From JAWLFY01 sp964462125 (GTDB lineage: Bacteria; Planctomycetota; Planctomycetia; Pirellulales; Pirellulaceae): DNA of 41,661 nt. The translations under genes were made by a program, and so were the position numbers. Positions within the stretch are counted from its first letter, which is position 1. Every line of letters starts with the position of its first letter. The stretch covers positions 1 through 41,661 of the forward strand of contig CAYWXT010000010.1 in assembly GCA_964462125.1 (NCBI GenBank), in the 5' to 3' direction. Shown here in pieces: positions 40,740 to 41,661 of this stretch. A model generated the notes under the pieces. The model saw only the letters and a program-made list of their open reading frames with translations. It had not been told where the DNA came from and did no database searches.

Positions 40740-41573
40740 GCTCTTCTTCGTCTCGATGTTGATCCCGAATTCGTCGCTGCCACGTAACGCGCGAGGTCGC
40801 TGAGGTTCTTGATGAAGGTGCGCGAGTCGATGACGCGGCGCGTAGCGTCGTCGTCCCCGTCCCCGTGGTAGCGGAGCCGGCCGTCTTCCACCCAGGCGCC
40901 GCGGTCGTCGAGCGAGGCGACGAGTTCTTTGGCGCGGCGGGTGAGCTTCGGGATCGGGGAAATCGCTGTACCGCTGCGGCCACGCTCCATTGGCAAGCTG
41001 GGCGCGGAGGAACGAATCGAGTGCATATTGGACAGCCTCATGGACCTGCTTGTTTTCAAAACCGAGCGTTTGATCCAGTTGCATCAGAAAACGTGCAGCG
41101 GACTGCGACTTATCGTCATCGAACGTCGTGACGTTCCGCTTTCCCTGTTGCTCGCCCATGCGGTAGGCATAGTTCCGAAGGTCGCGAGGGTCGAATTCGA
41201 TTCGGTTGTCCCAGCCGCCCGATTCCAACTGCCCGCGGACAAGAGCCTCGGCCGTTTCCAACGCCGCGTCCCGGAGCCGTTGATCGCCGGTCAGGCGATA
41301 GGCATTGAGATAAGCCAGGCCGACCGACGGCGTACTCGGCGGCTCGACCCAGGCGGTCGAGGGCCCGACCGCGCCCTCGCGTTTCTTGAGGTCTTCGCTG
41401 ATCCGGTAGACATGCCCACCGCCCTCGGAGGCCGCGTGCTGGCGAAAGAAGCCGACTGCCCGATGCATCGCCTCGCGAGCCTCACGATAAGAGACCGTCT
41501 CGTCAGGATCGGCACCGGAACAGATTTCACTGACAATAGTGTTATTTCTCTGGGATTCTGCATTCAACGCCAC
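40740..41573 (-). pseudogene. Pectic-acid-lyase-like gene with internal deletion and frameshift
   Basis: From GTG 41573 the frame reads as a planctomycete pectate-lyase-like (Pec_lyase family) protein: TAWVEPPSTPSVGLAYLNAY, VRGQLESGGWDNRIEFDP and AQLANGAWPQRYSDFPDPE. It then turns into Arg-rich nonsense near 40950. The family C-terminus resumes in another frame (LTRRAKELVASLDDRGAWVE, then VIDSRTFIKNLSDLARYVAATN) and ends at the dispersed repeat. The large central part expected between these two pieces is missing. The N-terminus has no signal peptide, so the 5' end may be truncated too. Confidence 0.75.
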
Positions 41574-41596
41574 GGCGTGATCGTGAGATTGGGCTA

Positions 41597-41661
41597 GCCG
41601 GCCGGAGCGCCGGCCGGCGGTTTTGGGCTCCGCCGGGCCAACGCGGGACCGCCGGGGGCGC
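41597..41661. repeat. GC-rich palindromic repeat at the right edge
   Basis: GCCGGCCGG (41597-41605) and GCCGGCCGGC (41609-41618) form a strong hairpin, followed by a very GC-rich tract continuing past the window. No gene is seen. Confidence 0.6.

Noticed and set aside
39907..40983. 358-codon minus-strand frame
   Set aside because: It runs antisense through the hypothetical secreted gene and lipoprotein and into the pectate-lyase remnant in a third frame. There is no consistent family signal.

Overview
The window is high-GC DNA from a planctomycete, most likely of the Pirellulaceae (inference). The indicators are a secreted protease with the planctomycete LEPR-XLL export signature, a paired large cytochrome-c-type (DUF1592/DUF1588-like) protein and DUF1501-type protein, several planctomycete-style secreted proteins, and methanopterin/methanofuran-type C1 cofactor genes, which planctomycetes share with methanogens and methylotrophs. 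A 100-N scaffold gap lies at 4904-5003.

Left part (1-18090). A metzincin-type surface protease runs off the left edge on the minus strand. It is followed on the plus strand by a secreted beta-helix protein, an oversized adenylate-kinase-like protein, a chaperone-type operon (DUF2760 protein and two unusual Hsp70s, the second with a long C-terminal domain), the cytochrome/DUF1501 pair, a repeat-rich PDZ protein closed by a strong terminator, and a small Pro/Gly-rich secreted protein. The last one ends tail-to-tail with a minus-strand glucose 1-dehydrogenase-like gene.

Middle part (19185-33283). A SufR-type iron-sulfur regulator, with a good promoter and an upstream palindrome, precedes sufC-sufB-sufD and a SufT/MIP18-type gene. 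A structured, MITE-like element lies between sufB and sufD. No cysteine desulfurase is present here. Directly downstream, in overlapping or nearly overlapping frames, come three genes resembling methanofuran/methylofuran biosynthesis genes (mfnD ATP-grasp, mfnF hydantoinase-like, mfnE amino-acid-kinase). A complete seven-gene Mrp/Mnh cation/proton antiporter operon follows, with stop/start overlaps at five of its six junctions.

Right part (33300-41661). A hybrid histidine kinase has a membrane domain colinear with the plant/cyanobacterial ethylene receptor ETR1, but with Phe where ETR1 has its copper-binding Cys. Convergent to it are an Hpt protein and an NtrC-type sigma54 activator, giving all parts of a His-Asp-His-Asp phosphorelay. 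A very good sigma54 promoter lies just beyond the activator and points at a single-domain receiver gene. This is followed by a DUF1805 protein, a zinc-ribbon methyltransferase, a secreted hypothetical protein, a lipoprotein, and a pectate-lyase-like pseudogene with an internal deletion and frameshift. Two copies of a short dispersed repeat flank the lipoprotein gene, and a GC-rich palindromic repeat lies at the right edge.

All functional calls come from recognising motifs and family resemblance by eye. No database search was run.
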